Assembly: GCA_017547125.1 (NCBI GenBank)
Contig: JAFYQL010000172.1
Coordinates: 1 to 7,976 of the forward strand
DNA from: Bacillota bacterium
Lineage (GTDB): Bacteria > Bacillota > Clostridia > Lachnospirales > Anaerotignaceae
Reading direction: 5' to 3'
Length of the DNA stretch: 7,976 nt
A program made the translations under genes and the position numbers. This document shows positions 1 through 5,999 of this stretch, in pieces (the stretch's first letter is position 1; each line of letters starts with the position of its first letter). The notes beneath the pieces are model-generated. The model made no database searches. It worked only from the letters and a program-made list of their open reading frames with translations, and was not told the origin of the DNA.

Positions 1-117
1 AACATTGCGTTCTCTGTAGTTAATTACCTTTTCATCATTTGAATACGCTGAAACACTTCCGGTTAATATGGTTAATGCAGCAACCACCATACCGATAACT
101 CTAAGTCGTTTTGTCAT
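1..117 (-). CDS. N-terminus of an exported protein (partial, runs off left edge)
   Basis: Only the first 39 codons are present. The start ATG (115-117) is preceded by a strong AAGGAGGT ribosome binding site at 123-130. The protein opens with a typical Sec signal peptide: basic n-region MTKRLR, hydrophobic core VIGMVVAALTILTG, then SVSA with a signal peptidase I site (V at -3, A at -1) after about residue 24. The visible mature part (YSNDEKVINYRERNV) is too short to assign a family. It lies in the same direction as and behind tatD. In Bacillus subtilis the gene after the tatD homologue yabD is yabE, a secreted cell-wall protein, so an envelope role is plausible by position only; the visible residues do not show a yabE-type domain. 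It has a long structured leader (see 118-257), which suggests regulation at the RNA level. Confidence 0.8.
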   Translation of the reverse strand, partial: MTKRLRVIGMVVAALTILTGSVSAYSNDEKVINYRERNV

Positions 118-257
118 ATTTTACCTCCTTGACACATGCAAAAACCCCCATGGTTTTCACATCTTCGCGTTAGCGATTTTTGACTTCACTCGTTAGATTA
201 ATCTGTTTTTTCAGTGGGTAACGACACTCACAATAGTGCCATTTTGATTAATCTGTA
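118..257 (-). promoter_or_regulatory. Structured 5' leader, candidate cis-regulatory RNA
   Basis: Read on the minus strand, the roughly 140 nt between the predicted transcription start and the exported-protein start can form several hairpins. The clearest pairs 152-162 with 136-146 (11 bp, 5-nt loop). Two of its pairs are G-U, possible only in the minus-strand RNA, which fits selection on that RNA. A second is TCGC-TAAC-GCGA at 165-176. A third pairs TCGTTA (minus strand, 219-224) with TAACGA (190-195) and encloses the perfect palindrome AGATTAATCT (195-204). The motif ACAGATTAATC occurs twice, 50 bp apart, the first copy at the very start of the transcript. I could not match it to any riboswitch class I know. 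Its function is inferred only from structure and position. Confidence 0.4.
196..255. repeat. Two copies of GATTAATCTG, 50 bp apart
   Basis: GATTAATCTG occurs at 196-205 and again at 246-255. The first copy sits in a perfect 10-bp palindrome (AGATTAATCT, 195-204); the second has the 8-bp palindrome GATTAATC (246-253). The second lies immediately downstream of the predicted -10 of the minus-strand promoter, and the first is five helical turns further on. Paired operators for a dimeric repressor would look like this, but RNA-level use is equally possible. Confidence 0.45.
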
Positions 258-263
258 TTTAGC

Positions 264-292
264 ATATTAACATGTTTGTAACATTTATGCAA
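264..292 (-). promoter_or_regulatory. Candidate sigma-A promoter of the exported-protein gene
   Basis: On the minus strand TTGCAT (287-292) is followed after exactly 17 bp by TAATAT (264-269). This places the transcription start near 257 and gives a leader of about 140 nt. The motifs are good but not perfect, and the region is AT-rich, so confidence is moderate. Confidence 0.5.
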
Positions 293-412
293 CAATTTCG
301 AAAAAGTCTATGGATTTCTGTTAGTTTTGTGTATTTTTGCACCATGCAAATTGTTACTATCGTTTTGCTATGCTTTTTTCAGGTAAAGCGTTGCCATACA
401 CATAAAGCACAA

Positions 413-444
413 ATGCACAAAAACTATTTGCGGTTTTTGTGCAT
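413..444. repeat. Perfect 12-bp inverted repeat behind tatD
   Basis: ATGCACAAAAAC (413-424) and GTTTTTGTGCAT (433-444) are exact reverse complements around an 8-base spacer. It begins 10 bases past the tatD stop, where a terminator is expected. As an intrinsic terminator it is atypical: the stem is AT-rich next to the loop, and the T-run lies inside the 3' arm rather than after it (UUGUGCUUU follows). It may be a weak or bidirectional terminator, an mRNA 3'-end stabiliser, or a protein-binding site. Confidence 0.6.
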
Positions 445-454
445 AATGCATAAA

Positions 455-1222
455 TCACTTTCTGATGTCAAATAAGTTTCTCGCATTGAAATTTGTTATT
501 TCACATACCTTTTCGTATGAAATTCCCTTAATTTCCGCGATTTTCTGCGCTACATACTCAATATACATAGAATTATTTCTTTCTCCCCTCACCTGCTGAG
601 GTGCAAGATATGGGCAGTCAGTTTCAACAACAATTCTTTCAATAGGAAGCGCTTCAACAACTTCCACAAGCTTGCGTGCATTATTATATGTAACAACGCC
701 GCCTACACCGATGTAAAATCCCATCTTTGCATAGTCAACTGCCATCTGTGCGCTGCCTGAGTAACAATGGATAACACCTTTTCTCACTCCGCTGTTTTTG
801 ATTATGTCAAAGCATTCCTGTGATGCATCACGAGAATGAATAATAACCGGAAGGTCAAGTTTTTTGGCAATCATAAGCTGTTTTTCAAACACATACTTCT
901 GATCTTCTGCGCTATATCCGTCATAGTGATAGTCGAGGCCTATTTCGCCGATAGCAACTACCTTTTTGTTTTTAACGGCAATTTCTTCAATAATCTGAAG
1001 ATCCTTGTCTGTTACATTGCTTGCATAGTGCGGATGAATGCCTGATGCTGAATATACAAAATCATATTTTTTGCCAAGTTCAACACCTGCACGTGATGCT
1101 CTTACAGATTCGCCGGAGTTAAGTATAAACTCAACACCGTTTTCGTGCATATATGTAAGAAGCTCATCCCTGTCTTTATCAAACTTTCTGTCATCATAAT
1201 GTGCATGAGAATCAAAAATCAT
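455..1222 (-). CDS. tatD: TatD-family metal-dependent DNase
   Basis: The 255-residue product has the usual family length and all the TatD signatures of the amidohydrolase-like TIM barrel. These are the N-terminal HxH metal site (SHAHYDD, H6 and H8), GIHPH at 61-65, the glutamate ligand in GEIGLDYHY (E93), histidines in IIHSRDA (H129) and IHCYSG (H152), and the aspartate in VVETDCPYLAP (D202). Family members are cytoplasmic magnesium-dependent 3'-5' exonucleases or endonucleases acting on DNA, linked to DNA repair and quality control. The ATG at 1220-1222 has a GGAGGA site at 1231-1236, 8 bases away. It lies directly behind metG, as in many Firmicutes (yabD in B. subtilis). The metG terminator leaves no room for a separate promoter in the 63-base gap, so expression by read-through or from inside metG is inferred. 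Confidence 0.95.
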   Translation of the reverse strand: MIFDSHAHYDDRKFDKDRDELLTYMHENGVEFILNSGESVRASRAGVELGKKYDFVYSASGIHPHYASNVTDKDLQIIEEIAVKNKKVVAIGEIGLDYHYDGYSAEDQKYVFEKQLMIAKKLDLPVIIHSRDASQECFDIIKNSGVRKGVIHCYSGSAQMAVDYAKMGFYIGVGGVVTYNNARKLVEVVEALPIERIVVETDCPYLAPQQVRGERNNSMYIEYVAQKIAEIKGISYEKVCEITNFNARNLFDIRK

Positions 1223-1236
1223 ATATTATATCCTCC

Positions 1237-1267
1237 AAAAAACAGGTGTGCCTTAATAAGCACACCC
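1237..1267 (-). terminator. Intrinsic terminator of metG, abutting the tatD RBS
   Basis: On the minus strand GGTGTGC (1260-1266), an 8-base loop and GCACACC (1245-1251) form a perfect 7-bp stem. It is followed by TG and six Ts (1237-1242). The GGAGGA of tatD follows immediately. It starts about 20 bases after the metG stop. The short stem suggests partial termination that lowers tatD expression relative to metG. Confidence 0.75.
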
Positions 1268-1285
1268 ATTTTATCTTCTTAATAA

Positions 1286-3259
1286 TTATCTAACGTCGCA
1301 GCCACTGTCAAACATCTTGTCATTTGTTACAAGTGAAAGGTTGCCGTCTTTATCTTCAGCGCAAAGGATCATACCCTTTGAAATTTCGCCCATCATTTTT
1401 CTTGGTGCAAGGTTTTCAACGATAACAACCTTTTTGCCAACCATTTCTTCAGGTGTGTAGTGTTTTGCAATACCTGAAAGAATAGTACGAACTTCATCGC
1501 CTACTTTAACTGTGTTTTTAAGAAGCTTGCTTGATTTTGGAACTTTTTCGCTGGCAATAACTTCGCCTGTTACAAGGTGAACCTTGCAGAAATCGTCAAT
1601 TGTGATTTCTTCCCATGTTTCGCCTTCTTCTTCAGCCGCAGCTTCTTCCTGTTTCATTTTGTTTGCAACAGCTTCTGCCTGTGCAGCCTTAAGAGCTTCT
1701 TCAAGTTCATCAAGTTCTTTCTTCATATCAATTCTTGGGAAGAGAGCTTCGCCCTTCTTAACTGATACAGCCTTTGGAAGAAGACCGAATGTCTTTGTGC
1801 TGTCCCAAGCAGTTAATTCGCCTTCTTCAATGCCAACCTGTGCCCAGATAGCCTGTGGTGTTCTTGTAAGGCAAGGCTGAATAAGAATTGAGATAACACG
1901 GATAGTTTCGCATACGTTGTAAAGAGCACCTGCAAGAGTTGCTTTTTTTGTTTCGTCTTTGATAAGTACCCATGGCTGAGTTTCATCGATATATTTGTTT
2001 GTTCTTCTGATAAGTGCCCAAAGTTCGCTTAAAGCATCGCTGAAGAGCATCTTGTCCATATAGCCTTCAAATTTTTCAACTGTTGATGCAACAGTAGCCA
2101 TAAGGTCAGCGTCAAATTCTGTGCCATCCTGTTCTTCAGGAAGTGTGCCGCCGAAGTATTTTTCAATCATACCGCAAGTTCTTGAAACAAGGTTTCCAAG
2201 GTCGTTTGCAAGGTCTGAGTTGATTCTCTGAATAAGTGCTTCATTATTGAAGTTGCCGTCCTGACCGAATGCAACTTCACGAAGAAGGAAGTATCTGATT
2301 GAGTCAAGGCCGTATCTGTCAACAAGTACCTTAGGGTCAACTACATTACCCTTTGATTTGCTCATCTTACCGCCGTTGATTACAAGCCAGCCGTGACCAA
2401 ATACCTGCTTTGGAAGAGGAAGGTCAAGAGCCATAAGCATTGCAGGCCAGATAATTGTATGGAATCTAACGATTTCCTTACCTACAAGGTGGATATCTGC
2501 AGGCCAGTATTTGTTGTAAAGTTCAGGATTTTCGCTGCCGAAACCAAGTGCTGTGATATAGTTTGTAAGAGCATCAAGCCAAACGTATACAATGTGACCC
2601 GGGTCAAAATCAACAGGGATACCCCATGTGAATGATGTACGGCTTACGCAAAGGTCTTCAAGACCTGGTCTGAGGAAGTTTGAAAGCATTTCAGTCTGTC
2701 TTGACATAGGCTGAATGAATTCAGGGTTTTCTTCAATATGCTTGATAAGTCTGTCCTGATATTTTGAAAGTTTGAAGAAGTAGCTTTCTTCTTTAAGTTT
2801 TTCTACATCTCTGCCGCAGTCAGGGCATTTGCCATCTACAAGCTGATGTTCTGTGTAAAAGCTTTCGCAAGGTGTGCAGTACCAACCTTCGTATGAAGAT
2901 TTGTAGATATCGCCTTTTTCATAAAGAGCCTTGAAAATCTTTTTAACTGTTTCAACATGTTCTTCATCAGTTGTTCTGATAAATTTGTTGTATGAAATAT
3001 CCATTGCTGACCAAAGGTCTTTGATACCGGCAACAATCTTGTCAACATACTGCTGTGGTGTAACACCCTGTGATGTAGCAATTCTTTCTATTTTCTGACC
3101 GTGTTCGTCTGTACCTGTAAGGAACATAACGTCGTAGCCTCTGAGTCTTTTGTATCTTGCCATAGCATCTGCAGCAACTGTGCAGTATGAATGACCAATG
3201 TGAAGTTTATCACTTGGATAATATATAGGTGTTGTTATGTAGAACTTTTCTTTTTCCAA
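1286..3259 (-). CDS. metG: Methionyl-tRNA synthetase
   Basis: This class I synthetase charges tRNA-Met in the cytoplasm, using methionine and ATP. Numbered from the chosen TTG start (657 aa) it shows ITTPIYYPSDKLHIGH with the HIGH motif at 20-23, a zinc knuckle of two CxxC pairs (CTPC 128-131, CPDC 145-148), and KMSKS at 298-302. An anticodon-binding helical domain follows to about 500. Then come a Glu/Ala/Lys-rich linker (about 512-550) and a C-terminal EMAP/Trbp111-like tRNA-binding domain (about 553-657: GEVIASEKVPKSSKLL, VENLAPRKMMGEISKGM). Length is normal; the B. subtilis enzyme has 664 aa. An in-frame ATG at 3295 would add 12 residues, but it has no ribosome binding site and lies in a hairpin. 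The TTG has GGAGGG at 3267-3272, 7 bases upstream, and gives the conserved start (M)EKEKFYITTPIYY. No T-box leader is visible; there is its own promoter at 3335-3363. Confidence 0.95.
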   Translation of the reverse strand: MEKEKFYITTPIYYPSDKLHIGHSYCTVAADAMARYKRLRGYDVMFLTGTDEHGQKIERIATSQGVTPQQYVDKIVAGIKDLWSAMDISYNKFIRTTDEEHVETVKKIFKALYEKGDIYKSSYEGWYCTPCESFYTEHQLVDGKCPDCGRDVEKLKEESYFFKLSKYQDRLIKHIEENPEFIQPMSRQTEMLSNFLRPGLEDLCVSRTSFTWGIPVDFDPGHIVYVWLDALTNYITALGFGSENPELYNKYWPADIHLVGKEIVRFHTIIWPAMLMALDLPLPKQVFGHGWLVINGGKMSKSKGNVVDPKVLVDRYGLDSIRYFLLREVAFGQDGNFNNEALIQRINSDLANDLGNLVSRTCGMIEKYFGGTLPEEQDGTEFDADLMATVASTVEKFEGYMDKMLFSDALSELWALIRRTNKYIDETQPWVLIKDETKKATLAGALYNVCETIRVISILIQPCLTRTPQAIWAQVGIEEGELTAWDSTKTFGLLPKAVSVKKGEALFPRIDMKKELDELEEALKAAQAEAVANKMKQEEAAAEEEGETWEEITIDDFCKVHLVTGEVIASEKVPKSSKLLKNTVKVGDEVRTILSGIAKHYTPEEMVGKKVVIVENLAPRKMMGEISKGMILCAEDKDGNLSLVTNDKMFDSGCDVR

Positions 3260-3288
3260 AACTAATCCCTCCAGATTTATTAAAATAA

Positions 3289-3307
3289 CGGGCATTTTAT
3301 AAGCCCG
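3289..3307 (-). promoter_or_regulatory. GC hairpin in the metG leader
   Basis: On the minus strand CGGGC (3303-3307) and GCCCG (3289-3293) form a 5-bp all-GC stem with a 9-base loop, followed by TTATTTT. It sits between the metG promoter and the ribosome binding site and contains the unused upstream ATG (3293-3295). It could be a weak attenuator or just an mRNA 5'-end structure. Confidence 0.4.
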
Positions 3308-3334
3308 AAAAGTATATACGTTGCCACGTTACTT

Positions 3335-3363
3335 ATTATATATTGTTTGGCATAAAAAAGCAA
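3335..3363 (-). promoter_or_regulatory. metG: sigma-A promoter of metG
   Basis: Minus strand: TTGCTT (3358-3363), 17-bp spacer, perfect TATAAT (3335-3340). The predicted start near 3328 gives a leader of about 70 nt. It is divergent from the transporter promoter at 3421-3449, with about 57 bp between the two -35 boxes. Confidence 0.75.
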
Positions 3364-3420
3364 AATAATATTGCAAATTATACATCTTAAATATTTTACC
3401 CAAAATATCCTTTTTTTATA

Positions 3421-3449
3421 TTGATTTTCGGATGGCAAAAGAATATAAT
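3421..3449 (+). promoter_or_regulatory. sigma-A promoter of the EamA transporter gene
   Basis: TTGATT (3421-3426), 17-bp spacer, perfect TATAAT (3444-3449). Transcription would start near 3456, giving a leader of about 39 nt with the ribosome binding site AAAGGTG at 3483-3489. Confidence 0.8.
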
Positions 3450-3494
3450 TCGTGAGAAAATATTGTTTTTCTGCACATTTACAAAGGTGATTAT

Positions 3495-4403
3495 ATGAAC
3501 AATCAGTTTAAAGGTACCCTCATGGCACTTACAGGTGCTTCTTTGTGGGGTATACTTGGTATTTTTATACGAAACTTAAATGCCTTCGGTCTTAACGGTA
3601 TGGACATTGCATTTTTCAGATGTCTTCTTTCAGGCATAGGCTTTATGCTCTTTAATGCCGTTACAAATCCCGATGTTTTAAAGGTAAAATTCAAAGGTCT
3701 TCTTATCTGCTTTATGTACGGAATTATTTCCTACAATGTAGGCTTTGTTTCATACGGATTTGCAGTTGAAAGAATACCCGTTTCAGTTGCAACTGTGCTT
3801 ATGTTTCTCTGCCCAGTGTGGACAGCTCTTCTCGGCAGAATTTTCTTCAAGGAAAAGCTTGGCATAAAAAACGGCACAAGCATAATAGTTTGCCTTATAG
3901 GTGCAATTATGGTTTCAAACGTACTTAGCGTGGGCAAAGTCAAGCTTGACCTTATAGGCATAATATGTGCCCTTTTAAATGGCTTTGGCGTTTCTCTTCA
4001 GGTTATGATACCAAGATTTTTCAGCAAAACACTCAAAAAGGATACTATGCTTGTTTACGGATTCTTTGGTGCAGCATTTGTTATGGCCCTCTTCACAAAC
4101 TTCGATGCCGTTTCAGCCGGCTGGAGCAGTCCTGACCGTATGTCTTTCATTATGAATATCGTATTTGTTTCATGGCTTTGTACAACATTTGCCAATGTTT
4201 CAATGGTAAAATCAACAAACTATCTCAACACAACTGTTTCAAGCATACTTTCTGCTATCGAGGTTGTTGTTGGTGCGCTTGTAGGTCTTCTTCTTTATAA
4301 AGAAAGCATGAGCCTTGTACAGTCACTTGGTGCTGTAATCGTTGTGCTTGGCGCAATAGGACCTAACATTATTCCGCGAAAATCACAGAAAGGTAATACC
4401 TAA
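3495..4403 (+). CDS. EamA-type (DMT superfamily) ten-helix transporter
   Basis: The 302-residue protein is almost entirely hydrophobic and has the length and tandem-repeat layout of two EamA domains. Approximate membrane segments are 7-26, 38-56, 68-88, 94-115, 127-143, 151-172, 186-202, 218-236, 246-268 and 274-292, with a short basic tail (PRKSQKG). Typical EamA features are ALTGASLWG near the N-terminus, the FFRCLLSG stretch in helix 2, PVSVATVLMFLCPVWTALLGRIFFKEKL ending repeat 1 (about 95-122), and the parallel SSILSAIEVVVGALVGLLLYKES region in repeat 2 (about 249-271). Family members are inner-membrane exporters or importers of amino acids, sugars, nucleotides or other metabolites; the substrate cannot be predicted. 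The ATG has AAAGGTG 5-6 bases upstream. It has its own promoter and terminator. EamA transporters often neighbour MocR regulators, as here, so control by the downstream gene is plausible but not shown. Confidence 0.9.
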   Translation: MNNQFKGTLMALTGASLWGILGIFIRNLNAFGLNGMDIAFFRCLLSGIGFMLFNAVTNPDVLKVKFKGLLICFMYGIISYNVGFVSYGFAVERIPVSVATVLMFLCPVWTALLGRIFFKEKLGIKNGTSIIVCLIGAIMVSNVLSVGKVKLDLIGIICALLNGFGVSLQVMIPRFFSKTLKKDTMLVYGFFGAAFVMALFTNFDAVSAGWSSPDRMSFIMNIVFVSWLCTTFANVSMVKSTNYLNTTVSSILSAIEVVVGALVGLLLYKESMSLVQSLGAVIVVLGAIGPNIIPRKSQKGNT

Positions 4404-4406
4404 TTC

Positions 4407-4434
4407 TTGACTTTAAAGCAAAAAAGCGTATAAT
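4407..4434 (+). promoter_or_regulatory. Strong promoter between transporter and regulator
   Basis: TTGACT (4407-4412), 16-bp spacer, perfect TATAAT (4429-4434). It starts only three bases after the transporter stop. Transcription from about 4441 would run into the terminator at 4468-4509, so it predicts either an RNA of roughly 70 nt or an attenuated leader of the regulator gene. Confidence 0.6.
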
Positions 4435-4467
4435 AATTTACATAAAATAACGTTTGACTTATAAGCT

Positions 4468-4509
4468 GCTCCTGGCCGTGTACTCGCTCCGGTTGGGGGC
4501 GGTTTTTTT
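4468..4509 (+). terminator. GC-rich intrinsic terminator
   Basis: GCTCCTGGCCG (4468-4478) can pair along its whole length with CGGTTGGGGGC (4490-4500) around an 11-base loop, using four G-U pairs. The sequence continues GG and seven Ts (4503-4509). The G-U pairs work only in plus-strand RNA, so it terminates rightward transcription. It ends the transporter transcript and also lies in the path of the promoter at 4407-4434. It is much richer in GC than its surroundings. Confidence 0.8.
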
Positions 4510-4535
4510 GTGCTTTTTATACCCTTTTGCATTCC

Positions 4536-4565
4536 AAAGGTGTATAATTGTATTAGTACACTTTT
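4536..4565 (+). promoter_or_regulatory. mocR -10 region with overlapping operator-like inverted repeat
   Basis: A perfect TATAAT (4543-4548) lies 33 bases before the regulator start; its -35 is poor. Overlapping it, AAAGGTGTA (4536-4544) and TACACTTTT (4557-4565) form an inverted repeat with 8 of 9 positions matching and a 12-bp spacer. A tighter TGTA-TTAG-TACA lies inside (4549-4560), and TGTATAAT/TGTATTAG form an 8-bp-spaced direct repeat. GntR-type winged helices bind such GT...AC dyads, so autoregulation by the adjacent MocR protein is the natural inference. Confidence 0.5.
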
Positions 4566-4581
4566 CAAAAAGGAGGAAAGT

Positions 4582-5997
4582 ATGGATAATTTGTTTGAAA
4601 TAAAAATTGATAAAGCATCTTCACTTCCCGTTTATCAGCAGATAGGCGATGCCATATTTTCTTTGATAGAAAACGGCACACTTGCACCAAACAGCAAACT
4701 GCCCGCCATAAGAAAAATGGCCTCTTCGCTTGAAGTTAATAATGTAACCATCGTTTCTGCCTATAAATATCTTGAAAGTAAAAAGGCCGTATATTCACAC
4801 ACAGGCAGCGGCACCTACGTTTCTCCTATTCCTGTTAAAAGCATACCGTCGCCTGTCATAAACGAAAACGTGCAGCTTTCAAAAAGCAGCCTTGTTGACG
4901 GTGCCATAAACTTCACAGACACAACTCTGCCGCAAACACTTTTCCCAACAGATGAATTCAAAATGGTGTTCAACGAGCTTCTTGACAGAGAAAACGGCCG
5001 TGCTTTTGCTGCTATGGACAGTCAGGGCTACTACCCTTTGCGACAGACTTTGTGCACAGTACTTAAGCACTACGGCATAACCGCTTCACCCGAAAGCATA
5101 CAGATTCTTTCGGGCGGTCAGCAGGGTATCGATATCGTAGCAAAGGCCATACTTACCCACGGCGATGTTGTTTTTACCGAAAAGCCAACATTTTACGGTG
5201 CCACAGGTGCTTTTTTGTACCGTGGCTGTCAGATAGTTGAAATACCTATGGAAAATGACGGATGCGACATAACCGCACTGGAAAACCTTGCAAAGTTGTA
5301 TCGTCCAAAAATTTTCTATATGATGTCATATTTCCAAACACCTACAGGCATTTCATATAGCCTTGAAAAGAAGCGAAAAATACTTGACCTTGCAGAAAAA
5401 TACAACTTTTATGTAATAGAAGACGATAACCTTTACGACTTCAACTACACAAAAGAAAAAATTCTGCCTCTCAAGGCTCTTGACTTCAGAAACAGAGTTG
5501 TTTATATCAAAAGCTTTTCAAAAATACTCATGCCCGGTCTTCGTATCGGCTTTGCCGTAATGCCAAAAAAGATACACCAAAGCCTTATGAGTGCCAAGTA
5601 TACTGCCGACATTTCCACATCAGGCCTTATACAGAAACTGCTTGATATATACCTTAACAACTACGACTGGCAGGCACACATTGAAACAATCCGCACCTAT
5701 GCCATGAAGAAATATAAAACCGCCATCAAATACTGCGACAGATATCTTCCCGATGCAAAATACATAAAACCTAAAGGCAGCATCGGCATCTGGATAGACA
5801 CTGGCATTGAAAACCAGACATTATTTGCCGAAAAGCTTATGGAAAAAAATATAATTGTTTCCCAGGGCATTCAGTTTATGCCGTCGGAAGCAAACAGCAC
5901 TTATATACGTCTTTGTTTTTCAAACATAAACGATGAAAAACTGGAAAAAGGCATAAGAAACATCGGCATGATAATAAAAGAAATGAAGGAAAAATAA
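4582..5997 (+). CDS. MocR-type regulator (GntR winged helix plus PLP aminotransferase domain)
   Basis: The 471-residue protein starts at the ATG at 4582, which has AAGGAGG just upstream (about 4570-4576). An in-frame GTG at 4510 overlaps the terminator and is not a credible start. Residues about 10-82 are a GntR winged helix (LPVYQQIGDAIFSLIENG, LPAIRKMASSLEVN, GSGTYVSP). From about 105 on it is a fold-type I aminotransferase domain: SGGQQGIDIV near 177, FQTPTG near 251-256 (the MocR HQFPTG region), EDDNLYDF with the PLP-ring aspartate near 281, the Schiff-base lysine in SFSK (K314), and the substrate-carboxylate arginine in YIRLCFS (about R443). All key PLP residues are present. Members are cytoplasmic regulators that sense PLP or a PLP-amino compound adduct (GabR, PdxR). 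No pdxST or gab genes are visible, so the effector is unknown. It is translationally linked to the acetyltransferase. Confidence 0.93.
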   Translation: MDNLFEIKIDKASSLPVYQQIGDAIFSLIENGTLAPNSKLPAIRKMASSLEVNNVTIVSAYKYLESKKAVYSHTGSGTYVSPIPVKSIPSPVINENVQLSKSSLVDGAINFTDTTLPQTLFPTDEFKMVFNELLDRENGRAFAAMDSQGYYPLRQTLCTVLKHYGITASPESIQILSGGQQGIDIVAKAILTHGDVVFTEKPTFYGATGAFLYRGCQIVEIPMENDGCDITALENLAKLYRPKIFYMMSYFQTPTGISYSLEKKRKILDLAEKYNFYVIEDDNLYDFNYTKEKILPLKALDFRNRVVYIKSFSKILMPGLRIGFAVMPKKIHQSLMSAKYTADISTSGLIQKLLDIYLNNYDWQAHIETIRTYAMKKYKTAIKYCDRYLPDAKYIKPKGSIGIWIDTGIENQTLFAEKLMEKNIIVSQGIQFMPSEANSTYIRLCFSNINDEKLEKGIRNIGMIIKEMKEK

Positions 5998-5999
5998 GT

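Larger units (their letters stand above)
118..454. other. Gene-free stretch between tatD and the exported-protein gene
   Basis: No convincing coding sequence is present; the only longer open frame (272-475, plus) has no ribosome binding site and a composition unlike the neighbouring proteins. The stretch holds, from right to left: a perfect 12-bp inverted repeat just behind tatD (413-444), a GCTTT/AAAGC short hairpin around 372-389, a near-palindrome TTTGCA-CCA-TGCAAA (336-350), a candidate minus-strand promoter (264-292), two copies of GATTAATCTG (196-205 and 246-255), and a folded leader ending at the ribosome binding site at 123-130. Confidence 0.7.

Noticed and set aside
118..257. c-di-AMP (ydaO-type) riboswitch
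   Set aside because: A GCUAAC fragment resembles part of that class, and such RNAs precede envelope genes, but the other conserved blocks are missing or in the wrong order and the leader is too short.
272..475. 67-codon open frame on the plus strand
   Set aside because: No ribosome binding site, composition unlike a real protein, and it overlaps the inverted repeat and the end of tatD.
836..1045. Open frame antisense to tatD
   Set aside because: No ribosome binding site; it is a shadow of a well-supported gene.
1584..1880. Serine-rich open frame antisense to metG
   Set aside because: It is the mirror of the Glu/Ala/Lys-rich linker of MetG; repeated GAA/GCT codons read as serine codons on the other strand.
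3260..3494. T-box leader upstream of metG
   Set aside because: The leader is only about 70 nt and there is no AGGGTGGNACCGCG-type antiterminator motif; the same holds for gltX.
4510..4581. 24-residue N-terminal extension of the MocR regulator from a GTG
   Set aside because: It begins at the last base of the terminator, has no ribosome binding site and precedes the predicted -10; the ATG at 4582 has a strong AAGGAGG.
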